Part shown: positions 20,701 to 27,926 of the stretch, one piece after another
Position numbering within the stretch: the first letter of the stretch is position 1
Layout of the letters: every line of letters starts with the position of its first letter
Assembly (NCBI RefSeq): GCF_003144325.1
Contig: NZ_PENS01000010.1
Location: 146,264 to 210,263 of the forward strand
Origin: Proteus terrae
GTDB lineage: Bacteria; Pseudomonadota; Gammaproteobacteria; Enterobacterales; Enterobacteriaceae
Direction of reading: 5' to 3'
Length of the DNA: 64,000 nucleotides
Made by a program: the position numbers and the translations under genes
Notes under the pieces: generated by a model
What the model saw: the letters and a program-made list of their open reading frames with translations, nothing else
What the model was told of the DNA's origin: nothing
The model's database searches: none

Positions 20701-21633
20701 GTGCGAGTTTTATTAGCGCCAATGGAGGGGGTTTTAGACCCCCTTGTGAGAGAGTTACTCACCTCGATTAACGATTACGATCTCTGTATTACAGAGTTTG
20801 TACGAGTTGTAGATTCATTATTGCCAACGAAAGCATTTTACCGTTTATGCCCTGAATTGCAGACAGAAAGCCGCACAAAAAGTGGCACGCTTGTACGGGT
20901 GCAATTATTAGGACAACACCCACAATGGTTGGCTGAAAATGCCTTTAGAGCCGTTTCTTTAGGCTCTTGGGGGGTTGATTTAAACTGCGGTTGCCCTTCA
21001 AAAACAGTCAATGGTAGTGGTGGTGGCGCTTCACTTTTAAGACAGCCAGAAACGATTTATCAAGCAACAAAAGCAATACGTGATGCAGTGCCTTCAGAGT
21101 TGCCTGTATCTGTTAAAGTGAGACTTGGCTGGGATTCTTCTGCGTATAGCCATGAGATTGCAGATGCAGTGGTGCAAGGTGGTGCTACAGAAATCACTGT
21201 ACATGGCAGAACAAAAGAAGATGGTTATAATGCCGAAAAAATTAACTGGCAGGCCATTGGAGATATTCGTCAAAGACTTTCAATACCTGTAATTGCTAAT
21301 GGCGAAATTTGGAACCGTGAAGATGCATTAGCCTGCTTAGCCACAACAGGTTGCGATGCGATAATGATTGGCCGCGGTGCAATGAATACCCCTAACTTAA
21401 GCCGTGTTGTAAAAGGCATAGAAGCTAGAATGCCTTGGCAAGAGGTGATTGAATTATTAAAGCGCTATGTTCGATTAGAAAAGCGTGGTGATACGACTAT
21501 TTATCATGCGTCACGTATTAAGCAGTGGTTTAGTTATTTACGCAAAGAGTATCCAGAAGCCAATGAGTTATTTAGACAAATTAGAACATTAAAAACGTCG
21601 CCAGAAATAGCAGTAGCAATAGAGTCTCTGTAG
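20701..21633 (+). CDS. dusC: tRNA-dihydrouridine(16) synthase
   Basis: DusC is the FMN enzyme that reduces uridine 16 in the tRNA D-loop with NADPH. The TIM-barrel opening [20 protein letters not shown] and the block [20 protein letters not shown] are almost identical to E. coli DusC; Cys98 in NCGCP is the catalytic acid. The start is GTG at 20701, as fixed by homology. It lies 9 bp after rhlE, so the two are probably co-transcribed; in E. coli dusC sits elsewhere, beside yohJ. A strong terminator follows. Confidence 0.95.
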   Translation: MRVLLAPMEGVLDPLVRELLTSINDYDLCITEFVRVVDSLLPTKAFYRLCPELQTESRTKSGTLVRVQLLGQHPQWLAENAFRAVSLGSWGVDLNCGCPSKTVNGSGGGASLLRQPETIYQATKAIRDAVPSELPVSVKVRLGWDSSAYSHEIADAVVQGGATEITVHGRTKEDGYNAEKINWQAIGDIRQRLSIPVIANGEIWNREDALACLATTGCDAIMIGRGAMNTPNLSRVVKGIEARMPWQEVIELLKRYVRLEKRGDTTIYHASRIKQWFSYLRKEYPEANELFRQIRTLKTSPEIAVAIESL

Positions 21634-21654
21634 TTTAAAAATAATCTTAACCAA

Positions 21655-21690
21655 TAAAAAATAGCGCTAATTAATCAGCGCTATTTTTTT
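21655..21690 (+). terminator. Rho-independent terminator of rhlE-dusC
   Basis: AAAAATAGCGCT and AGCGCTATTTTTTT (about 21656-21690) form a long stem with a T tract, 22 bp after dusC. Confidence 0.85.
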
Positions 21691-21843
21691 ATTCATTAAG
21701 AAATAATCCATCCACCATCCATTTATCTTAAATATTATGTAATTTATTTCTAATAATTGGAAATAATCACTTTTTCGACTTACACTCAATAAGTGACATT
21801 TTTTAGGTATGTTGTTTATATCAAGACTATTTTAGGGGGGAAT

Positions 21844-22092
21844 ATGGGAATTATTGCTTGGATTATCTTTGGTTTGATCGCGGGTATTTTGGCGAAATTC
21901 TTAATGCCAGGCTCTTATGATATTGGTCTGATATGGACTTGTATTCTGGGTATTGTGGGTGCGGTTGTTGGTGGTGCGATTAGTAACTTTTTTGGCAAAG
22001 GTAAAGTTGATGGATTTAACTTTGGTAGCTTTGTTGTTGCTATCATCGGCGCCATTGTCGTGCTCTATCTTGCAAAAATCTTCGCAAGTTAA
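21844..22092 (+). CDS. YeaQ/YmgE (transglycosylase-associated protein-like) small membrane protein
   Basis: This 82-residue, very hydrophobic protein matches E. coli YeaQ closely (MGIIAWIIFGLIAGILAK opening; GKVDGFNFGSFVVAVIGAIV-like block near the end). It has three membrane helices separated by glycine-rich turns. The family is stress-inducible in several bacteria; its activity is unknown, and the old name transglycosylase-associated does not imply enzyme function. The ATG at 21844 is preferred over a frame opening at 21793, because it follows AGGGGGGAA and matches the homologues. Terminators lie on both sides, so it is monocistronic. Confidence 0.9.
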   Translation: MGIIAWIIFGLIAGILAKFLMPGSYDIGLIWTCILGIVGAVVGGAISNFFGKGKVDGFNFGSFVVAIIGAIVVLYLAKIFAS

Positions 22093-22121
22093 TACCTCCA
22101 TACCCAATAGATATTGATAAT

Positions 22122-22150
22122 AAACCCGCATAATGCGGGTTTACTTTTTT
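22122..22150 (+). terminator. Rho-independent terminator of the yeaQ-like gene
   Basis: AAACCCGCA and TGCGGGTTT (22122-22142) are followed by ACTTTTTT. The stem could also serve the convergent sseA. Confidence 0.8.
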
Positions 22151-22168
22151 AAGCATAAACGGATTAAA

Positions 22169-23011
22169 TTAGCATTCACAAGGAAGAGCACTTTCAGCTC
22201 CCCATTGCGCCCAAGAGCCGTCATAGAGCGCAATAGATTGGCAACCCAATACGGTCAATGCTAAAAATAAAATTGCCGCAGTCATACCTGAGCCACAAGT
22301 AACAATAATAGGCTGTGATAAATCAACGCCCGCTTGTTCAAATATCAGCTTTAACTCAGCTTTCTGTTTTAACTGCCCATTAATAACTAACTCATTCCAC
22401 GGAACGTTTTTACTGCCAGGAATATGTCCACTGCGCAAGCCCGGACGAGGCTCTGGTGCTCTACCATAAAAACGATCAGCTGAGCGAGCATCGATCATCT
22501 GTTTTTGCTTAGTTTCTAAATTATCAAGAAGTTGTTGTTTATTGGCATAGCGTTGTGCATGACGTTCAACCACAAAAGGAGACTGTGCTGGTACTTTTAT
22601 TGCCTCACCTTGTTCTGTTGCAAACCTAGCCTCAATCCATGCTTGTAAACCACCAGCAAGAATACGCACATTACGACAACCTAGTGTTGTTAATGTCCAC
22701 CAACCTCTTGGTGCAGAAAATAAGTTACCTTGATCGTAAATAATAACGGTTGTGGTATTAGAGATACCTAATTGTGTCAATGTTTCTGAAAATAGGGTAT
22801 CAGAAGGCAACATATGTGGTAGTGATGTAGTTTTATCTGCGACTTCATCAAGATCAAAAAAATGGGCATGTGGAATATGACGCTCAAGGTAAAGCGCTTG
22901 ATAGTCAATCTGTTGAGTTGGCATTGGTGCGCTGACATCAAGGATCACAAGATCAGCATCATTTTGATGTTCAAATAACCATTGGGGAGTAACAAAGTAA
23001 TCGTATTCCAC
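22169..23011 (-). CDS. sseA: 3-mercaptopyruvate sulfurtransferase
   Basis: SseA moves sulfur from 3-mercaptopyruvate to a thiol or cyanide, giving pyruvate, and contributes to H2S production and cysteine breakdown. It has two rhodanese domains (about 6-130 and 160-275). The active-site loop CGSGMTA begins at Cys239; the substrate-selecting SG(V/M)TA signature separates it from thiosulfate sulfurtransferases. The start is GTG at 23011 with GAGG 8 bp before it. A small membrane ORF ends 13 bp upstream on the same strand, so the two are probably co-expressed. Confidence 0.93.
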   Translation of the reverse strand: MEYDYFVTPQWLFEHQNDADLVILDVSAPMPTQQIDYQALYLERHIPHAHFFDLDEVADKTTSLPHMLPSDTLFSETLTQLGISNTTTVIIYDQGNLFSAPRGWWTLTTLGCRNVRILAGGLQAWIEARFATEQGEAIKVPAQSPFVVERHAQRYANKQQLLDNLETKQKQMIDARSADRFYGRAPEPRPGLRSGHIPGSKNVPWNELVINGQLKQKAELKLIFEQAGVDLSQPIIVTCGSGMTAAILFLALTVLGCQSIALYDGSWAQWGAESALPCEC

Positions 23012-23024
23012 GGTGCGACCTCAT

Positions 23025-23219
23025 TTATTTAGCAGAATGTGAGCTGTCAGGGATAGCTGGAAATTGCTGTGTAGGTGGTGTTTCAGGTTGAGTCTGCTCT
23101 GTTTCTATTGGTGTTGTGGAGCGCGTATAGATATTTAAGCCAGCAAGGAAAACACCACCGATAGAACCAAAAGCAAGTAGCGCGATAATCACAATAATTA
23201 TTTTTTTCATAATGTTCAT
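23025..23219 (-). CDS. Small single-pass membrane protein upstream of sseA
   Basis: This is an unrecognised protein of about 64 residues. A short Lys stretch precedes one strongly hydrophobic helix (IIIVIIALLAFGSIGGVFLAG), then comes a polar tail rich in Pro, Thr, Gln and Glu, probably periplasmic. Start choice is uncertain: ATG at 23219 or ATG at 23210, neither with a clear ribosome binding site; a TTG at 23240 is less likely. It ends 13 bp before sseA, in a layout typical of a two-gene operon. No function can be inferred. Confidence 0.6.
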   Translation of the reverse strand: MNIMKKIIIVIIALLAFGSIGGVFLAGLNIYTRSTTPIETEQTQPETPPTQQFPAIPDSSHSAK

Positions 23220-23354
23220 TTGCAGATGAATGTTGCGCAAAAGTATATCGAGATATGAAGTTGAAACAAGTACTAAGTCGGTTTAATCAACAAATGATAG
23301 TGGCTAAAACGTCTTATTTTTAGGCAAAAAAAGGGGGGATGATAGATAAATAAA

Positions 23355-23383
23355 CAGGCTATTTATTTTTTATAAATAGCCTG
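23355..23383. other. Perfect 12-bp hairpin without a T tract
   Basis: CAGGCTATTTAT (23355-23366) and ATAAATAGCCTG (23372-23383) form a perfect stem with a five-T loop. Neither strand has a T tract after it, so it is not an ordinary intrinsic terminator. It lies in the 278-bp gap between the small membrane gene and the carrier gene, which otherwise holds only the terminator at 23446. Confidence 0.5.
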
Positions 23384-23445
23384 AGTAGAGTTAATGTTGA
23401 CGTTAATTATTTCAATCAAAGGTTACAGTCAATGATAAGAAAAAA

Positions 23446-23480
23446 TCCCTTAAACTCAGGAGTAAATGAGTTTAAGGGGA
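23446..23480 (-). terminator. Rho-independent terminator of the DcuC-like/metC-like operon
   Basis: On the minus strand CCCTTAAACTC pairs with GAGTTTAAGGG and continues into TTTTTTC (down to about 23441). It sits 20 bp after the carrier stop. Confidence 0.8.
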
Positions 23481-23497
23481 AGGGTAACGCAACTTAA

Positions 23498-24865
23498 TTA
23501 GGAATATAAAAACCAGAATGTCATTGCTAAGTTCACAATAGCCGCGACAGCCATAGGAATGGCGGTACGTTTAACTATTTGGAAAGGTGAGACATTCGCA
23601 ATACCTGCAATGGCAACAATCGCGGCGGTAATTGGCGAAACAGTACGGCCAAAGCTGGTCATTATTTGCATTGGTAAAATTAAGGTAATGACATCAACTT
23701 TTAAGAAGGCGGCAATTTTGGGCGTTAAGGCGGCAAATGAGAAGAATGCTGCATTACCTGAGCCCATTAAAAAGGCCGCTAATGCAAGAATGGCGCTCAT
23801 TACAATGATCATGGCTGCAATACCAAAACCCGCGTCTTGAGCTGAGCTAATTAACGTATCGACGGCACCACTTTTTAGTAAACCATTAGCAAAGAACTCA
23901 CCAGATACAATTAACGATACCACTAAGACAAATTGCTTACCCATTCCTTCAAAGAACAACATAAAGCTATTCATTACTGCTTTTGCATCGCGTAAGCGAA
24001 CATATTCAAAAAGAAGTGCAATCACGGTACTAATAACCATCGCTGTGGTGACTTCTAATTTAATATACGGGTGTAACAAAGGGCTGAAGCCGATAATGAG
24101 AATTAAAGGGATGACAGGTAATAAGGCATAAGACAGTGGAATTTTATTGCCTTCTTCCTTTACAGCATCAATGGTTGTTGGGTCAAAAACAAATCCTTCA
24201 CGTTTATCCCACCAGCGTTGAATAAAGAAATGAGTGATCGCAACGGCAATAATAATAGGAATTGTGATCGGTAACTGGTGTTGAACAAAGTAGACGGCAG
24301 GTTCTATATCCGCTGTTTTCGCCGCCATAATCACGTTACCAGAGCCAGGGCCATGGTCGATAAATTGGCAGCATCCAATTACGGCTAAAGCGGAAAGTGG
24401 GCTAATACCAGAACGAATTAATATCGGATACATGGTGACCATTAACAGCATACCTAAACCTGCATGGCTAGGAATAAAGATAACCAAGATTTGGGTGACT
24501 AAAAATGAAATCACTAATAATAAGTAAGGCGATTTTATCGCTTTTAATGGTCTTTCAAAAATAGCGAATAAAGCGCGACTTGCGCCAACGTGTTCCATAT
24601 AACGAGAGAAACCCGCAATTGCCATTAATGTTAAACCAAGACCCGCTAGGCGAGAACTCATAATATCCGTAAAGATTTGGAAAATATCAAAATATTTAAA
24701 TTGGGTGGATTTATTTTCTGGCAATAACGGATTAAGGTCGAGAGATGCTGTTAAGAGTAATAGCAATAATCCGCCGAGTAATAATACTGGCTGAGGTTTA
24801 TAACCTCGCGCCAGTAAATAAACCACCAACGCTGTTACCAGCGCGGCAATGATTAAACCTGTCAT
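23498..24865 (-). CDS. DcuC-family C4-dicarboxylate carrier (paralogue)
   Basis: This is a 455-residue inner-membrane carrier with about 12 hydrophobic segments. It keeps the DcuC plan seen in the true DcuC at 57.4 kb: YLLARGYKP near the start, SPYLLLVISF, SGNVIMAA, FLMGSGNAAFFSFAAL and SFGRTVSPITAAIVAIAGIANVSPF (in two parts). It is clearly diverged, with no close match to E. coli DcuC. Such proteins move fumarate, succinate, malate or aspartate. It follows the metC-like gene by 33 bp on the same strand. In this setting I infer a dicarboxylate-type adduct or fumarate/succinate as substrate. GGGGAATTCACT before the ATG gives a good ribosome binding site. Confidence 0.85.
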   Translation of the reverse strand: MTGLIIAALVTALVVYLLARGYKPQPVLLLGGLLLLLLTASLDLNPLLPENKSTQFKYFDIFQIFTDIMSSRLAGLGLTLMAIAGFSRYMEHVGASRALFAIFERPLKAIKSPYLLLVISFLVTQILVIFIPSHAGLGMLLMVTMYPILIRSGISPLSALAVIGCCQFIDHGPGSGNVIMAAKTADIEPAVYFVQHQLPITIPIIIAVAITHFFIQRWWDKREGFVFDPTTIDAVKEEGNKIPLSYALLPVIPLILIIGFSPLLHPYIKLEVTTAMVISTVIALLFEYVRLRDAKAVMNSFMLFFEGMGKQFVLVVSLIVSGEFFANGLLKSGAVDTLISSAQDAGFGIAAMIIVMSAILALAAFLMGSGNAAFFSFAALTPKIAAFLKVDVITLILPMQIMTSFGRTVSPITAAIVAIAGIANVSPFQIVKRTAIPMAVAAIVNLAMTFWFLYS

Positions 24866-24898
24866 AGTGAATTCCCCGGTAATGATGCAATATTTTTG

Positions 24899-26074
24899 TT
24901 ATTGGTTTAATGCTGAAAAAGCTTGTGTAATATCTGCAATAAGATCATCCGTTGCTTCAAGGCCAATATGTAAACGGACAAAAGGACCATGACCTTCACG
25001 CCAATCAGATGCTGTTCTCGCACCGATAACATTGGCAGGTAAAGCGAGGCTTTCAAATCCCCCCCAAGAAGCACCAATGCCAAAAAGCTCAAGCGCATCA
25101 ATAAATTGTTCTGATTGTTTAGCGGTATATTCTTGTTTAAATTCAATGGTTAATAGACCGTTACTGCCTTTGCAATCACGTTTCCATAAATCATGACGAG
25201 GATGATTAGGTAATTCAGGGAACCAGACTTTTTCAACTTCAGGGCGAGTCTCTAACCACTGTGCAATGGCTAGTGCTGATTTACCATGTGCTGCGATGCG
25301 TTGACCTAATGTCCTCATACCACGAAGAACTAATGCTGCATCATCTGGGCTACTGGCTTGCCCTAATGCTTCAGGTAATGCACCAATTTTTTTCCATGCT
25401 TTTTCATTCGCAACCATAATGCCCATCATCACATCAGAGTGACCGCATAAATATTTGGTTGCCGCGATAACAGAGACATCCGCGCCTAATTCCAGCGGGT
25501 TATAGAGCCATGCAGAGCCCCAAGTATTATCAACACCGACAGGAATATCTTTCTCATGAGCAATACGGCAAATTTCAGGCAGGTCTAGCATTTCATAAAG
25601 GAGTGAGCCCGGTGATTCGACAAAAATAAGCTGTGTATTTTGTTGAATTTTTTGTTCAAAATCAGAACCATCGGTTTTAAAGAAACTATAAGCGATATTA
25701 TTAGGCTCAAGAAAAGCCGATGCAATTTTACGAACAGGCTCATAAACAGAATCAGCAAATAAAACATGTCCACCACTGCGGGCATATCCCATAATTGTGA
25801 CGGCAATAGCGGCTAACCCAGTAGGGAATAACTGAGCACGATAACCGCCTTCTAATTCGGTTACTAAAGCTTCAAGGGCAAATGCGGTTTCTGTACCACG
25901 CGCACCGTAGCTTAAAACACGCTCTGTTGCACGACGATCACGAACATCACGCCAACTCTTAATCGAATCAAAAACGATGGTACTGGCTCTCATTACGGGT
26001 GGATTAATAGGGCCTGAAGTTTTGATTTCTTGACGTCCACTGTGTATCAGTTTTGTTTGTTTATTTTGTTTCAT
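24899..26074 (-). CDS. Cystathionine beta-lyase-like PLP enzyme (Cys/Met metabolism family)
   Basis: This is a fold-type I PLP enzyme of the Cys/Met family, closest in motifs to cystathionine beta-lyase MetC. It has YGARGTET (Tyr56 binds the PLP phosphate), Asp182 in VDNTWGS and the Schiff-base Lys207 in AATKYLCGHSD. MetC enzymes cleave a C-beta to sulfur bond, giving pyruvate, ammonia and a thiol. The ATG at 26074 is chosen because GGAG lies 9 bp upstream; a longer TTG-started frame would include that GGAG. It is the first gene of a two-gene operon with the carrier and divergent from the lyase gene, so a role in a C-S or C-N adduct pathway, rather than methionine synthesis, is plausible. Confidence 0.85.
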   Translation of the reverse strand: MKQNKQTKLIHSGRQEIKTSGPINPPVMRASTIVFDSIKSWRDVRDRRATERVLSYGARGTETAFALEALVTELEGGYRAQLFPTGLAAIAVTIMGYARSGGHVLFADSVYEPVRKIASAFLEPNNIAYSFFKTDGSDFEQKIQQNTQLIFVESPGSLLYEMLDLPEICRIAHEKDIPVGVDNTWGSAWLYNPLELGADVSVIAATKYLCGHSDVMMGIMVANEKAWKKIGALPEALGQASSPDDAALVLRGMRTLGQRIAAHGKSALAIAQWLETRPEVEKVWFPELPNHPRHDLWKRDCKGSNGLLTIEFKQEYTAKQSEQFIDALELFGIGASWGGFESLALPANVIGARTASDWREGHGPFVRLHIGLEATDDLIADITQAFSALNQ

Positions 26075-26249
26075 TATTAATATCTCCAAATATAGAAATA
26101 GAGTTCCCCGGTAATTAAATAAAAGGATTAATTACTGTTTGCGCTTATTTTGTTTCTATTATTTATAACAAACTTATTTATTTTTAAAATAGCTATTTTC
26201 TAAAAATGATGATCTTCCTCTAACTTTTTAGCATTAATTATTCTAATTA

Positions 26250-26272
26250 AATCTTAAATAACATTTAAGATT
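26250..26272. promoter_or_regulatory. Inverted repeat in the metC-like/lyase divergent promoter region
   Basis: AATCTTAAAT (26250-26259) and ATTTAAGATT (26263-26272) are perfect 10-bp arms around AAC, near the middle of the 403-bp divergent gap (26075-26477). It is a candidate shared operator. The rest of the gap is extremely AT-rich and non-coding. Confidence 0.45.
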
Positions 26273-26477
26273 CAAAAGTTATAAGTAATAAATAAAGGGT
26301 TGTTTATAACTAATTGAATTAATGCTACTTTTTAATTGATTAGAAATATTTGAAATTAGATTAAAATTATCAAAGTGTTTTTATTGAGATTATATTGCAT
26401 AAATAAAATAACAATCTAACAAGTCGTTTGATTAAAAAAACGATTTTTTTATTATTCTTTTAACAGGGGAAATAATT

Positions 26478-27845
26478 ATGGGAACCAGCGTTTTTGATTC
26501 GGTTTTATTAAAGAATTTATGGTCAACAGAAGAGATGAGAATTATTTTTTCTGATAAAACTAGAATGCAAAATTGGCTTGATTACGAAGCCGCATTAGCG
26601 ATTGAGCAAGCTGAATTAGGTTTGATCCCAAAAGAGGCTGCAAAAGTGATTGCAGACACCGCGAAACTTGAAAAGCTCGATATGGATTATGTATTAGAAC
26701 AAGTGCGTCTTACTCGCCATCCATTAGTGCCAACAATTCGTGGTTTAGAACATGCTTGCCCAGAACACTATGGGGAATACGTTCACTTTGGTCCAACAAC
26801 ACAAGATGTTATTGATACCGGTCTTGTACTGCAACTAAAAGATGCTCATCATACTTTCTTACGTGATATCAAAGTATTAGGTCGTGCATTACTGTCATTA
26901 AGTGAACAACATCGCAACACACCAATGGTTGGGCGTACATTAGCATTACAAGCTCTGCCAATTACATTTGGCCATAAAACCGCAATTTGGTTAACTGAGT
27001 TAGCGCGTCATTATCAACGTCTTAAAGAGATCGAACCTCGCTTATTTGTAGGTAGTGTTGTTGGTGCGGTGGGTACAAAGGCTTCTTTAAGCGATAAAGC
27101 TGATGAATTAGAAGCCCGTGTATTAAAACGCTTAGGTTTAGGTGTACCTGAAATTTCATGGCAACCTGCGCGAGATAGATTCAGTGAATATGGCATGTTA
27201 ATGGGCTTAATTAGTGGAACTCTAGGTAAAATTGCTAATGAAATCCTACTATTAGCACATAACGAAATTGATGAGTTATCCGAGCCTTTCAGCAAAGGAC
27301 AAGTAGGCTCTTCGACCATGCCACATAAACGTAACCCTGCCATTGTTGAAAATGCGGCCTGTGTGAGTAACACCCTAAAAGCGAATCTTTCTGTTTTAAC
27401 GGATATGATGAAACACCAACATGAGCGTGATGGTGCAATCTGGAAAATGGAATGGAAGATCATGCCTGAAATGTGCCTGATGCTGTCTGTTATTTTCGAT
27501 AATATGAAAACAGTAATAGGCGGACTGAATGTGCATGTTGAAAAAATGCGCGAAAATATGGATATTCTTGGTGGCTTTATGCTGGCAGAGCGTGTGATGT
27601 TTGCATTATCTGATAAAGCAGGTAAACAAACCGCGCATGAAATTGTGTATGAGGCATCAATGTCTGGGCAAGAAGAAGGCATAACCTTCGTTGAAGCGAT
27701 TAATCGTGATACCCGTATTCGTGATCACATTACTCAAGAGGAACTTGATGCACTTTTAGATCCAACGACATATGTCGGTAATGCACCAGCCCAAGTTGAT
27801 CGAGTTGTCGCACAAACCAAAGCTTCTGGCTGGTTAAATGACTAA
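26478..27845 (+). CDS. Class II fumarase/aspartase superfamily lyase (CMLE/adenylosuccinate-lyase-like)
   Basis: This 455-residue lyase belongs to the superfamily whose members break C-N, C-O or C-S bonds of succinyl compounds to release fumarate. Signature C3 is SSTMPHKRNP (278-287), with the catalytic serine in the mobile loop; C1 is HFGPTTQDVIDTG (103-115). C2 reads GRTLALQALPITFGHK (152-167): the histidine found in most members is Leu, as in the carboxymuconate-cycloisomerase subgroup. That group also includes iminodisuccinate lyase and relatives acting on succinylated amino acids. It is neither PurB nor ArgH proper. AGGGGAA precedes the ATG. An MmgE/PrpD gene follows by 81 bp, with a hairpin between. 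Confidence 0.85.
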   Translation: MGTSVFDSVLLKNLWSTEEMRIIFSDKTRMQNWLDYEAALAIEQAELGLIPKEAAKVIADTAKLEKLDMDYVLEQVRLTRHPLVPTIRGLEHACPEHYGEYVHFGPTTQDVIDTGLVLQLKDAHHTFLRDIKVLGRALLSLSEQHRNTPMVGRTLALQALPITFGHKTAIWLTELARHYQRLKEIEPRLFVGSVVGAVGTKASLSDKADELEARVLKRLGLGVPEISWQPARDRFSEYGMLMGLISGTLGKIANEILLLAHNEIDELSEPFSKGQVGSSTMPHKRNPAIVENAACVSNTLKANLSVLTDMMKHQHERDGAIWKMEWKIMPEMCLMLSVIFDNMKTVIGGLNVHVEKMRENMDILGGFMLAERVMFALSDKAGKQTAHEIVYEASMSGQEEGITFVEAINRDTRIRDHITQEELDALLDPTTYVGNAPAQVDRVVAQTKASGWLND

Positions 27846-27878
27846 GTGACTTAATTACATCCAATCTTCTTATTATCT

Positions 27879-27906
27879 AAAAGCCGGTGATATTGCTGGC
27901 TTTTTC
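27879..27906 (+). terminator. Terminator-like hairpin between lyase and MmgE/PrpD genes
   Basis: AAAAGCC (27879-27885) and GGCTTTTT (27899-27906) form a short stem ending in T residues, 33 bp after the lyase stop and 20 bp before the next start. It probably attenuates rather than ends transcription. Confidence 0.55.
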
Positions 27907-27926
27907 TTATCTATCCCGAGGTGTTT

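Noticed and set aside
24899..26074. Calling the PLP enzyme metC of methionine biosynthesis
   Set aside because: The motifs fit the family, but the operon with a dicarboxylate carrier and the divergent lyase do not suggest methionine synthesis, and a housekeeping metC may lie elsewhere. Only the family is stated.
27014..27682. A 222-codon open frame antisense to the fumarase-superfamily lyase
   Set aside because: It has low-complexity, Ser/Ile-rich composition, no ribosome binding site and no recognisable motif. It mirrors the codon pattern of the well-supported lyase gene.
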